Shown piece by piece: positions 62,801 through 64,000 of a DNA stretch of 64,000 bases (positions are counted from its first letter, which is position 1; each line of letters starts with the position of its first letter). Source of the stretch: Trachythela sp. YZ-2020 (lineage: Eukaryota; Cnidaria; Anthozoa; Malacalcyonacea; Clavulariidae); contig JADLSH010000367.1 of NCBI GenBank assembly GCA_016169945.1, positions 9,225,501 to 9,289,500 of the forward strand. The letters are read 5' to 3'. The notes beneath the pieces are model-generated. The model was not told the DNA's origin, searched no databases, and was given only the letters and a program-made list of their open reading frames with translations. Both the position numbers and the translations under genes were made by a program.

Positions 62801-63540
62801 TTGTTTTTAAAATCCTGTTTTGAAATTTGAAAAAGATTCAAAATTAATCAGATATATTTAGATTTAGACAAAGCGACTAACTGAGTATTTTCTATATTTT
62901 CAATCGTTTGACAATGAAATAATTTTATATTCCTCTTTTTCTAGATCATGGTAAAATTGTACGCTTTTGGACTGGATTTTCTTCATCACAAATTGGAGGT
63001 TAGTTGAAAATGAATGAGCTTTACATCCAATCAAAGTTCAATCAATTTGGTCACACTGACTCTAGTACAAGCACTACTGATTGTACTAGAGTACCTGCAA
63101 GGTAGGGAATTTTCGGGGGCTTTTATTATTCCATAGCTTCTTGAAACATAACGTTTATATATGCAACCCAAATTATATTCAGTAGATTGAAAATTATTGG
63201 CATTGGCCGGTTTTGACCCAGTTTTTATGCCAGAAGATATTAGGTTACGGGCTGGCTTGCGCTGTTTTCAGATGCATACTCTAGCAAGTGTTTGAACGAG
63301 ATGAAGGTGATGAGCTTAGTTGCCAGGATGAGACATCAGCAAGCAGCATTGAGAACCAAATATGTTTCTGAATTGGGTCGGTTGTTTCCGCAGTTATGTT
63401 TCCATGGGTGGAGTCGAGGAAACATTGCTGCAAGTTTCCAAGTAGTTTGGCCGGGGCTTTGGTAATCCGTATATGATTGTAATTCAGGTTTTTGATGCCA
63501 TTGTTGTGATCGTGTCTTTTGCGCTAGACATAGCGTACAG
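56891..63540 (+). CDS. HVCN1: Voltage-gated proton channel Hv1, partial (continues past window)
   Basis: Hv1 conducts protons across membranes through a lone voltage-sensor domain. Exons seen are 56891-57063 (N-terminal cytosolic, ends in phase 2), 58272-58414 (S1), 62945-62998 (end of S2) and 63488-63540 (S3, then donor gtaaga). The S1 exon reads GKLHSHRFQMIIIALVVLD then FLIVLVQLLMDIEII, matching human SSHRFQ...LVVLD and keeping the selectivity aspartate (human D112). The S2-end exon VKLYAFGLDFLHHKLE matches human FKLFVFRLEFFHHKFE. VFDAIVVIVSFALDIAY keeps both S3 aspartates (D174, D185). The exon for most of S2, expected between 58415 and 62944, was not found. S4 lies beyond the window. Exon 1 is assigned by phase fit (AG plus A) and position. 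Confidence 0.85.
58801..59370 (+). repeat. Minisatellite of about 26 bp with palindromic CTAAATC-N4-GATTTAG units
   Basis: Roughly 17-20 units of AACTAAATCTCTGGATTTAG plus a short spacer (ATGTTT or TTGTTTG) occur. A longer variant (GATTTTAATAGGTGTC) recurs several times, showing a higher-order pattern. Each unit can form a small stem. It lies in an HVCN1 intron. Confidence 0.92.
61173..61969. mobile_element. MITE GGCCCCGTCCACACG with a nested insertion
   Basis: The left end GGCCCCGTCCACACGTGTCC and the right end GCGGATACGTGTGGACGG are inverted. GGATACGCC and GAAAACG motifs are repeated inside. The element at 61404-61870 is inserted in it. The outermost bases of the right end (GGGGCC) have decayed. 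Confidence 0.7.
61404..61870. mobile_element. hAT-like element CAGTGGTGTAACTTAAC
   Basis: The ends CAGTGGTGTAACTTAAC and GTTAAGTTACATCACTG are inverted repeats with one mismatch. GGGCAAG/CTTGCCC repeats lie inside each end. TAATAA flanks both sides (61398-61403 and 61871-61876), probably part of an 8-bp duplication. No transposase is seen. Confidence 0.75.
62570..62700. repeat. Second piece of the AACAAGTTG palindromic repeat
   Basis: It begins GCACGTAAAAACGCACAAGTTG and is rich in ACAACTTGT/ATAACTTGTTAT. It matches the end of the repeat at 1010-1345 in reverse orientation. Confidence 0.5.
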
Positions 63541-63599
63541 GTAAGAAATATTTATAAACATTGAACTCTGCATAAACTGAAACGCTAGCTCTATTTACT

Positions 63600-64000
63600 A
63601 TAACCTCTCCTTGCACACACCTCTCTAATGCGGACACCTTCCTAATACAGACACTCTCTACTACGAACACCTCTTTAACACGGAAACCTCTCTAATGCGG
63701 ACACTTTCTTAATGCAAACACCTTTCTAATACGGACACATCTCTAATACGAACTAATAGATTCACCGGAATCGCAGGGGTTGTTTCGCGACTGCTCCTGG
63801 ATAGGTTTAAAACAGATGTATATAAATTTTCGTTCGAATATTCCATCTACAAAACACTTCCACTATATTGGTTCTATCGAACGAGGTGCTCAAAAAATCT
63901 CTAATATACGAACACCTCTCTTATGCGAACACCACTCTTATGCGAACACCACTCCAATGCGAACACCTCTCTAATACGGACCCGTCTCTAATACAAAGAC
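63600..64000 (+). repeat. Degenerate minisatellite, about 18 bp (TCTCTAATGCGGACACC)
   Basis: Many imperfect units of CTCTCTAATGCGGACACC run to the window end, with variants TACGAACAC and TTATGCGAACACCAC. The array is split at about 63760-63895 by unrelated sequence (GGTTGTTTCGCGACTGCTCC and ATGTATATAAATTTTCGTTC), which resembles the element at 2228-2402. Confidence 0.85.

Overview
The window is a piece of an animal nuclear genome. It is AT-rich, has spliced genes with GT..AG introns, and is full of short inverted-repeat transposons, tRNA-derived SINEs and minisatellites. Four genes are recognisable by conserved metazoan protein sequence (SNUPN, MRPL37, GTF2A1, HVCN1). A marine invertebrate, most likely a cnidarian, is my best guess from repeat style and gene content; this is inference and the species is not known to me.

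Layout. Positions 1-1757 hold an intron and the last coding exon of snurportin-1 (+). Positions 3966-5814 hold the two-exon mitochondrial ribosomal protein gene MRPL37 (-). About 475 bp away, head to head, is the nine-exon TFIIA alpha/beta gene GTF2A1 (6290-12680, +), with a TATA box at 6201. From 12.7 to 17 kb is a transposon-rich gap. At 18822-25884 (+) lies a multi-exon leucine-rich-repeat (LRR) gene. Its 3' part is a 168-bp tandem array, broken by an 8-bp deletion near 25244 that shifts the frame. From 25.9 to 32 kb is gene-poor and holds a dead LINE fragment.

The most unusual part is 32-57 kb. Two tandem paralogues encode Ig/filamin-like repeats, an acidic poly-aspartate tract, a DUF1771 helical module, a Smr domain split by an intron, and a C-terminal cysteine-rich zinc finger that resembles the 3CxxC type. 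Copy A (32075-47893) has five exons whose phases join without a break into 2801 codons. It contains three paralogous giant exons and, within one of them, an 804-bp internal repeat present about three times. Copy B (49289-56235) is shorter. Its giant exon is interrupted by a 755-bp hAT-type element with an 8-bp target duplication, whose ends happen to carry splice-site-like sequences.

The duplication that made copies A and B also carried the first coding exon of the next gene, the voltage-gated proton channel HVCN1. A truncated orphan of that exon sits between the copies at 48943-49062. The working exon is at 56891-57063, followed by exons for S1, the end of S2, and S3. The S4 exon lies beyond the window, and the exon for most of S2 was not found.

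The genes do not form an operon. The functional themes seen are snRNP import, basal transcription, mitochondrial translation, proton conductance, and two rapidly evolving repeat-protein families (LRR and filamin-Smr). A role in RNA surveillance or innate defence for these families is possible but only inferred.
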